A DNA stretch of 64,000 nucleotides from Acholoe squamosa (lineage: Eukaryota; Annelida; Polychaeta; Phyllodocida; Polynoidae), in the NCBI GenBank assembly GCA_949317995.1, contig OX439048.1, forward strand, positions 65,911,375 through 65,975,374, written 5' to 3'. The position numbers were made by a program, and so were the translations under genes. The notes under the pieces were generated by a model that saw nothing but the letters and a program-made list of their open reading frames with translations, did not search any database and was not told the origin of the DNA. Of this stretch, positions 32,352 through 43,692 are shown one piece after another. How positions within the stretch are numbered: the first letter of the stretch is position 1; every line of letters begins with the position of its first letter.

Positions 32352-32723
32352 ATATGCTAGTGGCCTGCTCAGGGCAAGGATATTCTTCATTAATTCTAAA
32401 ACTAAAAGGTGGGGGGAAACCGTAGGGAGTTATAATCCACATCACACCTATTATAGTTGCATTGGGGGGAGGGGGCTTGGGGCTCAGACTCGTTGCAGTG
32501 TACCATTTGTCTTAACTAAGAATCTGCAATAGCAGGGTTTACCAAAGATCAGACAAACGTTGTATTAATGCACCCATCGTGGTCCATACCTCACTGCTGT
32601 GTAATTCCCTCTTCTGTGGTGGTCTTCAATTTCCCAATGATGATGGAAATTAAAAGTGAGAACAAAGACCTGAACCATTATTCCTTTACACAAAAAATGT
32701 ATAACTATGTATAGTGAACAAGT

Positions 32724-32842
32724 AATCAATGGATAATTCATGACGCATGTGTGTTAGTGAAGGATAATTACACGAGGGCATAGCCCGAGTGTAATTAGCC
32801 TTTGCTAACACACACAAGTCATGAATTATCCATTGACTGCTT
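32724..32842. repeat. 119-bp hairpin element
   Basis: TCAATGGATAATTCATGACG and GTGTGTTAG pair with CTAACACACACAAGTCATG and AATTATCCATTGA. The centre, ATTACACGAGGGCATAGCCCGAGTGTAAT, is a second nested palindrome. Foldback MITE. Confidence 0.75.
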
Positions 32843-32929
32843 ATTTTATTCCACAAAACCAATAGATAATCAATAGAATACCAATAAATTCAAGTTGAAA
32901 ACAAAAATTATTCCCCCTCCACAGGACTC

Positions 32930-33475
32930 GAAGCCAGCCATTGTGTGTACACGATCTGTACATACACCTCGGCACCCGGCAGCGGACAGCGACAGCCCCC
33001 GTCTCGGCTTGGCTTGCTTTGAATGTGTCTCGTGGTTATGTATGTACACGATCGGTACACACACCTCAGCGCCCGGCTAGGCTTGGCTTGCTTTGAATGC
33101 GTCTCGCGGTTATGGCAGCGGCACATGGCGAAAATTAGTGTTTGTACACCTTGGCGCCCAGCTAGGCTTGGCTTTGTCTTTGTTTGAATGCATTTGTGTA
33201 TAATACACCTCGTCGCCTGGCAGCGGACAGATATAGCACATATGGCAAAAAAAGACGTGCCCGGACCGTGACTCGACCCGCCAACCTCTAACGGTTGAGC
33301 GCAATGCGCTAACCACTAGACTACCGTGTCTCCTCCTTCAGCGGCCATCTCAGCTTGCTTTGCTTTGAATGCATCCCGCGGTTATGGTAGCAGGCACAGG
33401 GCGAAAAAAATATGAGCCCGGACCAGGACTCGTCCCGCCTACCTCTACAATCTAACCAAGCAAAACCCAGACCAT
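32930..33475 (-). repeat. tRNA-derived SINE with tandem tail units
   Basis: On the minus strand the tRNA-like head lies at 33262-33338: A-box-like TAGTCTAGTGGTTAGCGC (33306-33323) and B-box-like GGTCGAGTCAC (33268-33278). Downstream (lower coordinates) a unit of about 75-95 bp recurs: CATAACCGCGAGACGCATTC then AAAGCAAGCCAAGCC, with GGTGTATGTAC...GATCGTGTACA. A second decayed head/tail lies at 33340-33475. Transcription by Pol III is expected for the family, not shown here. Confidence 0.65.
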
Positions 33476-33483
33476 CACATGTC

Positions 33484-33556
33484 AGTCCCTGTGGCACAAT
33501 GCATAGGGAGTTGGATTTGGGATGTGAGACTGCTGGTTCGATCCCTACCCTGGCAA
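33484..33556 (+). repeat. tRNA-like sequence (SINE head or tRNA pseudogene)
   Basis: A-box-like TGGCACAATGCATAGG (33492-33507) and B-box-like GGTTCGATCCC (33535-33545) at normal spacing. T-stem and acceptor pairing are imperfect, so it is unlikely to be a working tRNA. Confidence 0.55.
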
Positions 33557-33612
33557 TGAAAATAATCGTAGGTTTTAACATGTAACATATGACATGGAAG
33601 GACATGAGAGGC

Positions 33613-33682
33613 ATGCAGGTTATCCATGGATAACCGCATGGCGTGCAGGTTTTCTATAGATAACTACATGCCTTGCAAAAGT
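33613..33682. repeat. Imperfect hairpin / duplicated CATGCAGGTT unit
   Basis: GGCATGCAGGTTATCCATGG, ATAACCGCATGGCGTGCAGG and TTTTCTATAGATAACTACAT GCC: two direct copies of a unit that is itself partly palindromic (TTATCCATGGATAA). Confidence 0.55.
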
Positions 33683-33844
33683 GATGTTACAGCCTTCAGG
33701 GTGTGCAATATCGACAGGTATGTGCATGGGAATATCCAGAAAAAGCACCCAAAATCACAGAAGTCGTGGAATAAGGTCTTCTAATTGAACAGCATAGATT
33801 GGGGAGTCTAGACCTGTAAGAGTTATCATGTCACCCCTGGTACA

Positions 33845-34055
33845 GGCTGAATAGGACTCGAGGCCTAATGTAGCCACCATTTATAATTTCGCTGGTTGAG
33901 GTAAAACCCACTGATGAGACATACCATGATGGGTACCTTGTCCCTGGTTAACACCCACTTCCAGGGACATGCTGGTCTCATCTTGTCAGTTCTTATTATT
34001 GTGTGTTGCCAGAACCAGCTCCGGACCACCTAGTGGCCAATATCTTGATGGCCTT
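33845..34055. repeat. Dispersed duplicate of 9740-9936
   Basis: Same ordered words as 9740-9936: CATGATGGGTACCTTGTCCC, GGTTAACACCCACTTCCAGG and CACCTAGTGGCCAATAT. Confidence 0.6.
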
Positions 34056-34439
34056 AGATGGTACGGGCACAAGGCCCTACCTGGTGACCCTTGAGTGATA
34101 GGCACCTGACTTGTCATCCTGGGCATATAACCTGATATGGAGATTGTCTGCTAGGTCTGACAAATGTGTGGATCAACACGGTAAATGGTATGCCTGTGAG
34201 GGGATGCATGGGCGTACCTTTTACCGTGTCGATCCACATGTGTGTGGGTATGCAGGGAGATTCATGTAGATCTATGACACTGACAGAGATGCTGCACTGT
34301 ATTTGATATATATTATTTATTTTCTATTTCATCAGAACAAATACATTTTCAGGACATCAGATCACAGAATATTAAATGTACAGTGTGAGTGTCTATTGCT
34401 ACTTCACCCTGCAAGTTGCCTACTATGTAGCACACCTTA

Positions 34440-34560
34440 GTAAGTGATATCTTGTACATTCCTACAACCAGGTGCCTTCACAGTAGGATCCCTTCCCCTA
34501 CCCATATCTACCCAGCATGCCATGCAGAATGTGAGTTCCCTGTTGGCTGGCTTGGAAAAG
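34440..34560. repeat. Third partial copy of the segmental duplication
   Basis: TTGTACATTCCTACAACCAG, GGTGCCTTCACAGTAGGATC and ATCTACCCAGCATGCCATGC match 27625-27700 and more weakly 20395-20470. From 34560 to 34915 no assignment is possible. Confidence 0.55.
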
Positions 34561-34917
34561 ACTTCTTCTGATGGAATTTCTCATTTCGCTACATCTGAAC
34601 AAATTACGAGTATTTTGGTGTTTCTTCTGTCTGCACCGGCATTGAGGTGTTCATGGCGCTCGAAGTTTATGACTATGGAAGAAAGAATATTGTAAGCTGT
34701 GAAGTGTGATATGAGAAGTAACATGGCATGGTACGTATTGTGTAAACACATAAAGAATACATTCCCCTCAGCTTTAGCCAGAATCATGAAAATGTAATCT
34801 ATCCCTGTAGCTCTGTGACACAGGTTTCTCCCATGGCTTGTGTATGTATGAAAAAAGAGACACAGGCAGTAAATGTGCATCGGTGAATAAGGTTTTCAAA
34901 GTTGCTAATAAAGGAAC

Positions 34918-35062
34918 ATATCATGCCCATGGGTCATCTTAATGCACCAATGAAGTGTCGGCGAGTCAGCTTGTAGGTACTTCAGTGGAGTACCACACTG
35001 AGCCTATTGGAATCTATCACCTCTGATGCATTGATGCAGCCACAGCCAATGACTCATTAGGT
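34918..35062. mobile_element. TTAA-family MITE remnant
   Basis: CATGCCCATGGGTCATCTTA, ATGCACCAATGAAGTGTCGG and CTGATGCATTGATGCAGCC. Directly abuts the poly-T 3' end of the LINE fragment at 35063. Confidence 0.4.
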
Positions 35063-35695
35063 CTTTTATTTTTTTTTTAAATATTTAAACTTTATTAGCC
35101 TCATAAAGTGTCATCACAGTTGCATCCGCAGACAAGTCATCGACGTATACAGATTTCATTATAATGCATTTATAGATGGATACAGCTTAATAGTTAATGG
35201 TGACTACCTGTCAGTACGAGTGTTATCTGGCAGTACCATATTAAATAGAAGACTTTGTATAACATCATGAAACAATTATTGAAAGAACCCATATAAACCA
35301 TGTATGAACAGGTGGCAGTACATTTACTTTAATACGTGTATAATAACATGACCCCCCTACCCTAATGTGTTACATAACATACTTTGTCAAATGTACCGGT
35401 ACAAAATACATATTTTTATATAGATTGTCCTTCCCTTGGTCTTTGAACTGTGCATGATCCCTTACATTTCTTAGTTCAGCCTGCCGGCTATTCCAGGCCT
35501 GACCACAGACTACTTCGGGGCTGTTCTCATAGGCTTTGCATTTAACAATGTCATAATACAGTACTGGGGCAGTTTTCAACCTAGTTTGTCTGATAACATC
35601 CTTACAATATGCAGGATTTAATAATGATCTTTTATGAGCATGAATTGGATGTGACATTCTCTCTCCTTTTACTCAACGTGGGAACTCGTGTAAGT
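35063..35695 (-). mobile_element. LINE 3'-end fragment (CR1/L2/jockey-like), 5'-truncated
   Basis: A minus-strand frame (35370-35657) encodes a C-terminal piece with APVLYYD, SPEVVCGQAWNSRQ and ELRNVRDHAQFK, aligning by eye with APVLKYQ, SPEVKCAQTWNRLT and ETRNIRDRDEFK of the longer copy next to it. It ends in a 3' UTR with AATAAAG near 35088 and an A-tract (poly-T on plus). Upstream coding parts are missing, as expected for a 5'-truncated LINE insertion. Confidence 0.75.
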
Positions 35696-36121
35696 GAATG
35701 AATTTTTTTTTGAAACAGTTTAAACTTTATTTAGCCAAAAGGAATGATAATCCATAACATCAGTTATTCATAACATTCGGTTTCCTTGATAAGTATTAAC
35801 ATGGGAAAGACTCAAACATTAAATGTATAATAAATTATTGCATATAAGGAAACAAAATCTTATATGGCTAACAAGTTAATGACTGACCCTCATCCCTAAG
35901 GGATGTTGTCTTGGCCAAGCCATAAAAATTACAAATACCATTCATTAAAGTCAATGATAATAGATTATATATTATTATGAACAGCAGCATTATTCTTTAC
36001 TTTAAAAGTCTAATAACATCCCCCCCTCCCCGTGCATCCACTAGCAATTTATGAACATGCCAATAAAGTGTGTACAGAGATAAATTGCCAAGTATTAGTA
36101 TATTATAAATAATCATGTGGA

Positions 36122-36804
36122 TTATTTCATTGAAATTTCTTTTTTACAATTAAGTTTGAATTCATCACGGTCTCTAATATTTCTTGTTTCAGTGGTTAAT
36201 CTATTCCAAGTTTGAGCACATTTAACTTCAGGAGATGTCTCGTATGATCTACAATTAATTTTTTGATATTTTAATACAGGTGCAGCAGCTAGTCGAGTCA
36301 GTCTAACTTTAGGCTCTATAAAGTCTATGTTACATGATCTCTTGTGGGCCATAAGCTTGATATGATAGCCTCTCCTTAATGTTAACAACGGTAAATTCGC
36401 ATTTCCATGTACAATATCAGTGGGCATTAATATGTGATAATCGAAACATGTTTTGAAGCATTTGTTTTGTATACGTTGTAGTTCCAATAGATAATCCGCC
36501 TTAGCTTCACTATACAGTATATCACAATAGTCTATTATATATGCATCTTATACATTCTCAATCTGGCTTCATGAGACATGTATTTACGAGTTTTATATAG
36601 TATTAGTGATTTATACCTTACATTATTAATTACAGTACGTAGATACATATTAAACTTCAAATCTGGGTCTAAGGTAACACCAAGGTATTTGTAAGAGGCT
36701 ACATTCATTAGCGCTTTGTTATTCATAACAATGTTAGGTTTTCTCAGATTTTTCAGTTTTACAGATGAGGCAAAGGTCATAATTTTTGTTTTATTTTGGT
36801 TCAT
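36122..36804 (-). pseudogene. LINE reverse transcriptase, thumb and C-terminal region
   Basis: Two frames. 36535-36804 has NQNKTKIMTF and YKYLGVTLDPDLKF, the usual post-YADD region. After a frameshift near 36537, IIDYCDILYSEA then LELQRIQNKCFK leads into 36122-36487, which ends ETRNIRDRDEFK...KEISMK and a stop at 36122. The QRIQNK motif is typical of the C-terminal region of CR1/jockey-type ORF2. Confidence 0.8.
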
Positions 36805-36855
36805 CGTTAGTTTGTTGCCTGTGGCCCAAGAATAAAATTTATTTAGGGCATTTTC

Positions 36856-37190
36856 TTACTGGATTTGTAAATTTTCAATATCCTTGCCTGATACATATAG
36901 AACTGAATCATCTGCATATAGCAAAGTTTTATGAGTATCATTTACAGAAATACAATCATTAATATATACCAGGAAAAATAAAGGACCTAAAATTGACCCT
37001 TGAGGTACCCCACACGCTAAATTTTTGTAGCCTGATTTTACATGGTTTGCAATTGAACACTGTTGCCTTCTTGACAGGTAATTTTCTATCAACGTCAGAT
37101 TTCTATTTCTTAAGCCATATTGTTCCAGCTTGGCTAGAAGGATATTATGATTTACTGAGTCAAAAGCTTTTTTGATATCTATGAAAGCAG
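36856..37190 (-). pseudogene. LINE reverse transcriptase, catalytic core
   Basis: Continues from 37191-37823 after a frameshift. Motif A FIDIKKAFDSVNH (first catalytic Asp) lies near 37160, CGVPQGSILGPLFFLVYIND near 37000 and the catalytic LLYADDSVLY near 36910. An in-frame TAA at about 36853 (after ENLQIQ) interrupts it; reading on gives ENALNKFYSWATGNKL, then the next fragment. All catalytic residues are still visible, so decay is moderate. Confidence 0.85.
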
Positions 37191-37823
37191 CTAGGTAATA
37201 TTATTTTGATTCCTATTTCTTAATATATCATCAACAAGAACTGTTATAGTGTCAAAAGTCGATTCGTTTTTTTGGTAGCCTCCTTGGAATTTTGATAATA
37301 TATTATAAGTGATCAAATGAGAGCTTATTTTTGTATGTATAAGACGTTCAAGTATTTTACCTGGTACAGGTAGTACACTAATAGGTCTCAGGTTTGATAC
37401 ATTTGAAGGATCGTCTCCTTTGGGTAGGGGAGTGACTGTGGCAATTTTCCAACTATCAGGTATTGTTCCTGTACGAGTAATGAGGTTAATAATTTTTATA
37501 AACTTATCAGGAAACTTTGTGACAGCCATTTTAAATATATTAGTGGGTAAATAGTCGATAGCAGAAGATTTTGATACATCTATATCATGTAGACAATTAA
37601 TAATTTCCTCGTCGGTAAAAGACATATCAGGCATATCAACCTCACATCTTTGCCCTTTGAATTGAAACTCAGTATCTTGAAGCCCAGCTAGTCGAGGTCC
37701 TATTTCAGCCAAGAAATTATTTATATAAGTGGATCTATCTTCTAGAGAAATGGTTTGTCCTTTATCATTTACCAAATTTATTGTTTTCGATTTACCCTTA
37801 TTTGTTGGTAAAACTTCTTTCAT
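37191..37823 (-). pseudogene. LINE reverse transcriptase, N-terminal half
   Basis: An open frame of 210 codons, extended upstream in frame (REVEQAEEEYHTN, KKFWTTMKEV). It shows the RT entry region of non-LTR elements: SKSSAIDYLPTNIFK, PDSWKIATVTPLPKGDD, NLRPISVLPVPGKILERL and FQGGYQKNESTFDT. The frame is lost just before the catalytic motif A: a 1-nt deletion near 37190 moves FIDIKKAFDSVNH into another frame. It would act with the endonuclease in target-primed reverse transcription in an intact element; here it cannot. Confidence 0.85.
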
Positions 37824-38112
37824 AGTGGTCCAGAATTTTTTGGAGTCTTTTTTATAGACCTCCGAGAGGTTGGTATGATATTCCTCCTCGGCTTGCTCTA
37901 CTTCACGATTTACATTATTACGACTTACTCTGGCATGGTGCCATTATATCCTTATTTCATCTCGCTAGGCGGAGAAGTAGATTTTTATCATTAATACGTT
38001 CTAATAATTCATTAGTCATCCATGGACTTGATTTTTTTTTTTATTTTAAATTTCTTTACCGGACATTGAGTATCTAGCATATATTTCATATATGTTCTAA
38101 TTTGTTCAAAAA

Positions 38113-38800
38113 TATTAAATGATTTACAGAATCTAAGGCCTGTTTTATATTTATAAAGGCTGCTATTGTGATGTTACCCTGATTTCTGTTTTTTTAGATA
38201 TGGTTTGTAAAAACTGAGATAGAATCTAAAGTCGACTTGAATTTCTGATACCCTCCCTGTCTGGCTGATAAAATGTTAAAATTTTGAAGATGAAAACAAT
38301 TAAACATTCTAACATTTTCCCAGGAATCGGCAGTGCACTTATCGGTCTATAGTTTGATACATTTTGAATATCCCCCCTTTAGCCAGTGGTGTTACGGTAG
38401 CAATTTTGCAAGCGTCAGGAATTATACCGGTAGTATTACTTAATGTGATCAAATAAATGAAATTGGCCGGAATATATAACATGGCCTGCTTGAAAATATT
38501 GGTTGGCAAATATTCAATAGCTGGATATATCAATGTCCTTAATCTATCTCATAATATCATCTTCAGAGAAATTCATATCTGGCATGTCAAGTGCACAGCG
38601 TTGACCTCTAAAAATGAACTCAGTATTGTGTATTTGGGCCAAACGAGGACCAATATCTGTAAAAAAATCATTTATATATTTAGCAGTATTTTCAAGTGAT
38701 ACTTCTGTCAATGGACTATTCCGGGTAATATCATTATTTTACACCTTTATTAATTTCTCCGCCATACAGGCCCAAGCTCTGTCCACAAGCCTACCACCTG
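38113..38800 (-). mobile_element. Older LINE copy, RT fragment
   Basis: The minus strand encodes IEYLPTNIFKQAM and GIIPDACKIATVTPLAKGG (38339-38533), homologous to the same region of the 37191-37823 frame but more diverged. The motif-A region (about 38130-38170) precedes it on the plus strand. Stops and shifts are frequent. The copy at 35702-38112 ends against it. Confidence 0.7.
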
Positions 38801-38820
38801 CCCCTTTCTATTTACTCAAT

Positions 38821-39367
38821 TGTAGGCAGGGTCACTAAAACACCAAACCCCGCCTCCTCCAGTGGGATCCAGTGAGCTGCTCACACATCATCCCAACACG
38901 GATGTCATGACAGCCAAACCGGATTATTCCGGCCACAACCCCACTGGAGGTACTCCGGCATACCAGTGGATGCTATTTTGGGACCAGGGCATACCTGAAT
39001 GTCACGCCCTTGTCCCTCATTGGTCCATGTGGCGAGCTGCTCTCTCACTGGTATTGCACCACCAAGGTTGCACCTGACGGAGAGCAGACGTCATCATTAC
39101 CGGGAGCTGCTCAGCTGAGTATATAACACCCCGCACAAGCAGCTCCCAGTATCTCTACCTTACATCTCTTCACACCATACCTATACCTCATACCAGGAGC
39201 TAGGACAGGTTGAGCTATAGGCTCAGGGGCAGAGCTTGGACACTGGCAAGTGTATCATTGTTACCACCTGTATGAACACTCATGTCAGCTGTGCAATAAA
39301 GAGGATCAAATGAACTTCTCTGGATTCAGTGTTTATCACTTCACCCACTTGTAACGGTTCGTTGACA
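38821..39367 (+). mobile_element. Probable solo LTR
   Basis: A 547-bp block starting TGTAGGCAGGGTCACT and ending GTTCGTTGACA, with promoter-like GAGTATATAACACC (39116-39129), CATTGGTCC upstream (39018) and a poly-A signal, GCAATAAAG (39291-39299), then a GT-rich tail. That order (CCAAT, TATA, AATAAA) is an LTR layout. It splits LINE-derived sequence. No matching 5-bp duplication was found and there are no internal gag/pol remnants, so boundaries are tentative. Confidence 0.5.
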
Positions 39368-39655
39368 CTTCTTTACCCTATGGTCATCAATTAAATTAAT
39401 TGTTTTTACCCCAGCTTTGTTAGATGGAATTATTTCTTTGATACAGGCCCAAAACTTCTTTGAATCATTAACAAGTGAGTCAGACAATTCAGCAAAATAA
39501 GATTCCTTCACATATTGGATCTCAGCATTGACTACATGGCATGTAACACTAGCTCTATGCCAAGCCGCAATTGATGTAGGTCGTCTGGCTTCAAACCTAA
39601 ATGATTTTTGTCATTAATTCTTTCTAATGACAAAAAATTATTTGAATCTGCATTC
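39368..39655 (-). mobile_element. LINE fragment upstream of the LTR
   Basis: The minus strand shows the connector upstream of RT (LERINDKN-like at about 39610-39630) and a stretch equal to 37750-37900 of the longer copy. The words ATACAGGCCCAA occur both here (39442) and at 38765, so two LINE fragments overlap in content across the LTR. Confidence 0.6.
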
Positions 39656-39659
39656 ATGC

Positions 39660-40407
39660 ATCATGATGGCCAAAGGCCCTGATACATTAATACTTTATTG
39701 ACCTTTAACCTTTTATGGGCTGCTAAGTAAGGAGTGCATCATGCTTAATGCACCTATGAAGTTCTGGCAAGTCGGCTATTGCGAAAAGAATCGGAAACGG
39801 ATTCTCACTGTCGTAACTCAAATTCCAGTTCCTGGCTGGTCTGCTGCTTAGAACCAACTTCTCACCCTACACTCAGAATCAATCCTCTTTGTGTGAATAA
39901 TACTGGGAAGCATTCCCCAATTCATGGAAACTTAAGAATCAATTCTATAACCTATTACCTTGCTGTAAAACAGGGGAGAAGTCATCACCTAAGGGTAGTC
40001 AGTTCCCATTTGGGAATAGCACCTCCGACAAAATTGAATTCCTGTCCTTTCGCACAACCCTCCTGCTCTCCAGCACTTCATTGGAACATCATGCTGACCC
40101 TCGGGGACTGCGTACATCAACTTCTCAGGGTCGGTATGAGTGAGTGAGTAATAGATGTTTAACGCCATTTCGACAGCTAAGGTCATATTCATGGCGAGAA
40201 TGTCATTACACAATTTCACAGAGCAATGTGTCGGTGCCCACACATATGTGCACCGCACACATCCGAGGGGATAAGAAAGTGGAGATGAGATATAGACCCT
40301 TTTAAGTGGGCTAGGGAAGTCCGGGTTCCATATGAAGGTAGAACTGCATTAATGCATCATGACAACCAATGGGCATGATGCACTTCTGCATCAGCACCCT
40401 TAAAGGG
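39660..40407. mobile_element. TTAA-family MITE pieces, right copy interrupted
   Basis: 39660-39770 has CATTCATGCATCATGATGGC and TTTAACCTTTTATGGGCTGC. 40066-40407 starts in TCTCCAGCACTTCATTGG and ends CATCAGCACCCTTAAAGGG with TTAA at 40408-40411. The second is interrupted at 40139-40330 by the GTGAGTGAG...TTTAACGCC repeat. The sequence between 39771 and 40065 shows a GAATC/GATTC-rich palindromic stretch but no gene. Confidence 0.55.
40139..40330 (+). repeat. GTGAGTGAG...TTTAACGCC repeat, second copy
   Basis: GAGTGAGTGAGTAATAGATG, TTTAACGCCATTTCGACAGC, TAAGGTCATATTCATGGCGA and GGTGCCCACACATATGTGCACC, then ATAGACCCTTTTAAG. Matches 30601-30865 but with one, not two, CATATG units. It has inserted in a TTAA-family MITE. 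Confidence 0.6.
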
Positions 40408-40879
40408 TTAAGGGCCAGGTAACCTGTTTAAAATGGACAGTCACTAACACAGTACCGCATGATTTCCCCCAGGGGGAGTCGAACCTTTTATAACACAGAC
40501 TGCTGGGCTTAACGTGAGTACCCTGTAAACCTTGAACCTATAAACTTGTAACCCGGCAACACTCACTCAGTGATGGATGACCAATGCATTATAAATGGCC
40601 TTCCCTCAGGTCACCCTAAATGGAGCCCACTCAAGACTTTGCTCCCATTAAGAGACCCCTTACCTGCATACCATATTGAGTCAGGAAAGCATCAGGTTTT
40701 CAAATAAGCACCAGCCCCCAAATAAATACTGGCAAGGGGGTATTTTTCAAATTAACTAATTATAAAAGAGTAACCAAATAAAACACCTGTCTCAAATAAG
40801 GGGCTGGGATACAAGGTTATTGTATTACATAACCACAGGGTTGCTAGGGTGTAGGATGTAGTTCGGGCGAGTGTATTTG

Positions 40880-41110
40880 GGTAATTCCCAATGCTGCATT
40901 CGTGCATTATTCCGATCTTGTAGGTTAAATATAGGAGTGTGGTGATATCTCGATGACTTAATGTAGCATGGGCGAGTAACTCTCCAGGGCTGCATTCATG
41001 CAGCATCAGGGGCAGCATGATGCACCAATGCAGCACTGTTACTTACCAGTGCTGCATTGGTGCATCATGACAATGTTGATACACGATGCGGCAGGAGGAG
41101 CATGATGCGT
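40880..41110. mobile_element. TTAA-family MITE remnant
   Basis: CTCTCCAGGGCTGCATTCAT, CATGATGCACCAATGCAGCA and CTTACCAGTGCTGCATTGGT: the usual palindromic blocks with substitutions. No termini. Confidence 0.5.
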
Positions 41111-41423
41111 TCACACGCGCGGTTGATTATACTGTATGATACATGTGATGAAATAAGCTGTATATATTGTTAAACATGTTATACACACAAAGTACAGAAT
41201 CTTGAAGATATCCAGTCCCTAGAAAAAAAAGTACTTTTTTTTGCTGTAAATGAAGCCAGGGCGGGTCAGACCCACACAAAGGGCTTATGTGTATATTGAT
41301 ATAGAGTGAATATATTATATTTTATTATAATTTATATGATATTACTATAAATATATGCTGGGTGTCAACATTTGAAAACTGCAGTAGGGGAATATAAAGT
41401 TGAATATAAGTGAGTTTTACAGG

Positions 41424-41539
41424 CTGGAATGACCACTTGTGAGCAACAAAAGGGACAAGTTATAGCTACATGAAAAAAAGGACCGGAAACGAGGGCATTT
41501 TAGCCAGCTCTTCCTTTTACTATAGGAGCAACACCCTCC
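41424..41539 (-). mobile_element. GGAGGGTGTTGCTCC-family MITE, one end only
   Basis: GACCACTTGTGAGCAACAAA ... CTATAGGAGCAACACCCTCC. Only the last 116 bp of the family are present. Confidence 0.75.
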
Positions 41540-42084
41540 AATAGTCCTAAAAATGGTTATTACCTCAAACCAGCAAATTGACACAACAGGGAATCGTGAC
41601 TGCACCTGCACATGTAACTAAATCAAATTACATTTCACATGAATTAAAACTAAATTGAATTAAAACATTGTGTATTCATGAGTAAAGAAAAAAAAATTGT
41701 TATGCCAAAAAAAATGTTATTGCCCAAAGAAGACTTTCTTACACTGTAGAAAAAATGTTTTCCATGGTGTTTAATTGATTAAATATCAGCAGCTGCAAGT
41801 GTTTCCCAATGACTCCTGCGAGCATGATTTTAAGATACCAAACAGTTCTAACGCAGAAGTGTTTCATTTTTTATTAATTGATTGCTCTCAGCCTTTAACA
41901 GTGAAAAGCATTTTGTTTCAAGAAATTAGATAAATTATCTGGAAGAGTGGTCAACAAAACGATCCCTCTCGGGAAAGTCAATTATCTTATAAAAAGCCAC
42001 TTTGTCGATCATATTTAATAAATTATTTATTTGGCTATGCATCGGCAACTGAAAACGTTTGTTAGGGTTAGTAAAAATGTCATG

Positions 42085-42160
42085 GAACTCTAGGAGTTGA
42101 ACCCAGGGCTCTCCATCTTGGAGCAAGCATGCTACCGATACACTCAATCCCAGATGGGAT
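42085..42160 (-). repeat. tRNA-like sequence
   Basis: On the minus strand, GTGTATCGGTAGCATGC (A-box-like) is followed by CTGGGTTCAACTCC (B-box-like) at normal distance. Flanks show no acceptor stem. SINE head or tRNA pseudogene. Confidence 0.5.
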
Positions 42161-42806
42161 AAGATTGCCATAAGAAAATCTGGTCCCCTATACATGATGA
42201 TTTCACAAAATCTTTTTGATGGAATCCTGTGTAAATTAGCTGAGAAGACAGAATTATGGTCAATAAACCAAAGCGTTTTACTGGGAGGTACAGTTAGGTA
42301 CGGAAGATTGGAGATGAAGCATTATCCGTACTATATTGTACCATTCAGTGAGCTGCTAGAACAACGGTGGACACTGAAACAAGAGGTGGATGCATTGAGA
42401 ACACAACAATTAGGAAGAAAAAGCAATGACTTCAAAACCAACCTGATATAGTAAGGGAAAGTTGAGAGAGATGTAAACATAGACAAGAATTGCTCCTAAC
42501 ACAGCTTTTCTTCATGAGTTAAGGCCCAAAAAAAGTATGTTTCCTGTAACATTCTCAAAAAAAGTTGAGGTCGTTAGGTCATTTTCTTCTCCTTAATAAG
42601 AAGATTTTTACAAGGCGGAGTCCCACATTTTGTTGTTTATTGATGGAAGTACAGGTGCAGTTAAATTCAAGAAGTATAAGAAAACCAAAAAGCTAAACTT
42701 TTCACTTAAAAACACTTTTTTCTTATATTGAACAGTAATACAAAAAAAGACCCTAATGCTAATCACAGGGAACAGTGACAGGCTAATGTCTGTCCAGTAA
42801 AAACCA

Positions 42807-43044
42807 GGAAGGCATTTCTCAATATCGTGCAATTAGACACATCTGCTACGATTTGGATCCCTCAAAATTAGGTTAGTGATCGTAGGTAATGTGCTACAAC
42901 TGCTCTGTATATTCAGTAATGACATAGGGTTCGGCAGGGCAGTCTTAGCAGTGCTATCATTAGTGACCACTAGATGCAGGACTGCAATGAAAATGAGGAA
43001 TCCCATTAAAGGGTCGAGTCATACCATCTTGAGAAATGCCTTCC
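42807..43044. mobile_element. GGAAGGCATTTCTCAAGATG-family MITE (238 bp)
   Basis: GGAAGGCATTTCTCAATATC ... ACCATCTTGAGAAATGCCTTCC. Internal CATTAGTGACCACTAGATG is shared with 22740, 30540, 53130, 56740 and 62820. The ends are best preserved here and serve as the family reference. Confidence 0.8.
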
Positions 43045-43424
43045 AGTCTGATTAGAATAAATTGCAACCATTTTGACCATTTCCTACAGAATCTAGGCAC
43101 ACTTATACTACTATTTTTAGCTACAGATCTATCTTTCTCCGACCTATTACAGTTGGCTGGGTCTATTTCACCACCCCTGCCCCCTATCCTTTAAAGCATT
43201 ACGGTACGTTTACACTGTGCCAAGCGTTCCTTCACTGCCTGACGCATCACATGGTCATCTGTTAGCCACTGGTAGCCATTCATTAACACAGCAGGCAGGA
43301 ACCAGCGACGACTGTGCCTGGACTACGAGTCTTAAAGATAAACACACTATCTAAATGTGAAAATTATAATGTCATGTGAAAACTACATGTATTTACGTTT
43401 GTTGCACACAGTAATGGATCTCTC

Positions 43425-43640
43425 TAATCCCCTGCCTCTGCCTCTCTGTCTGTCTGTCTGTCTCTGCCTCTGTCTGTCTGTCTCTGTCTCTATCTCTGTC
43501 TGTCTGTCTCTCTATGCCTCTCCTTCTGTCTCCCCGTTTCTCTGCGTCTCTCTGTCTCTCTGTCTGCCTATCTCTGTCTGTCTCTACCCTCTCTGTGTCT
43601 CTGCCTGTCCGTATTTCCCTCTATGTCTCTGTCTGTAAAT
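43425..43640. repeat. (CTGT/CTCT)n microsatellite
   Basis: Mixed CTCTGTCTGT tetranucleotide and dinucleotide run. It yields long spurious open frames rich in Leu, Ser, Cys and Val. No gene. Confidence 0.85.
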
Positions 43641-43692
43641 ATGTCTTATCAGGATTGGATACTTTTCCTGTGGTCAGGTGGGCCACTATGCT

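Larger units (their letters stand above)
35702..38112 (-). mobile_element. LINE copy, 5'-truncated, with decayed reverse transcriptase
   Basis: Longest retroelement copy in the window, read on the minus strand. Order 5' to 3': connector with PWMTNELLERINDKN (about 38020), the RT domain, a C-terminal region and a 3' UTR ending in AATAAAG and an A-tract at 35702. The endonuclease domain and 5' UTR are missing. It abuts an older relative at 38113. The QGSILGP, YADD and YLGVTLD motifs place it in the CR1/L2/jockey-type non-LTR group; the clade is not determined. Confidence 0.85.
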
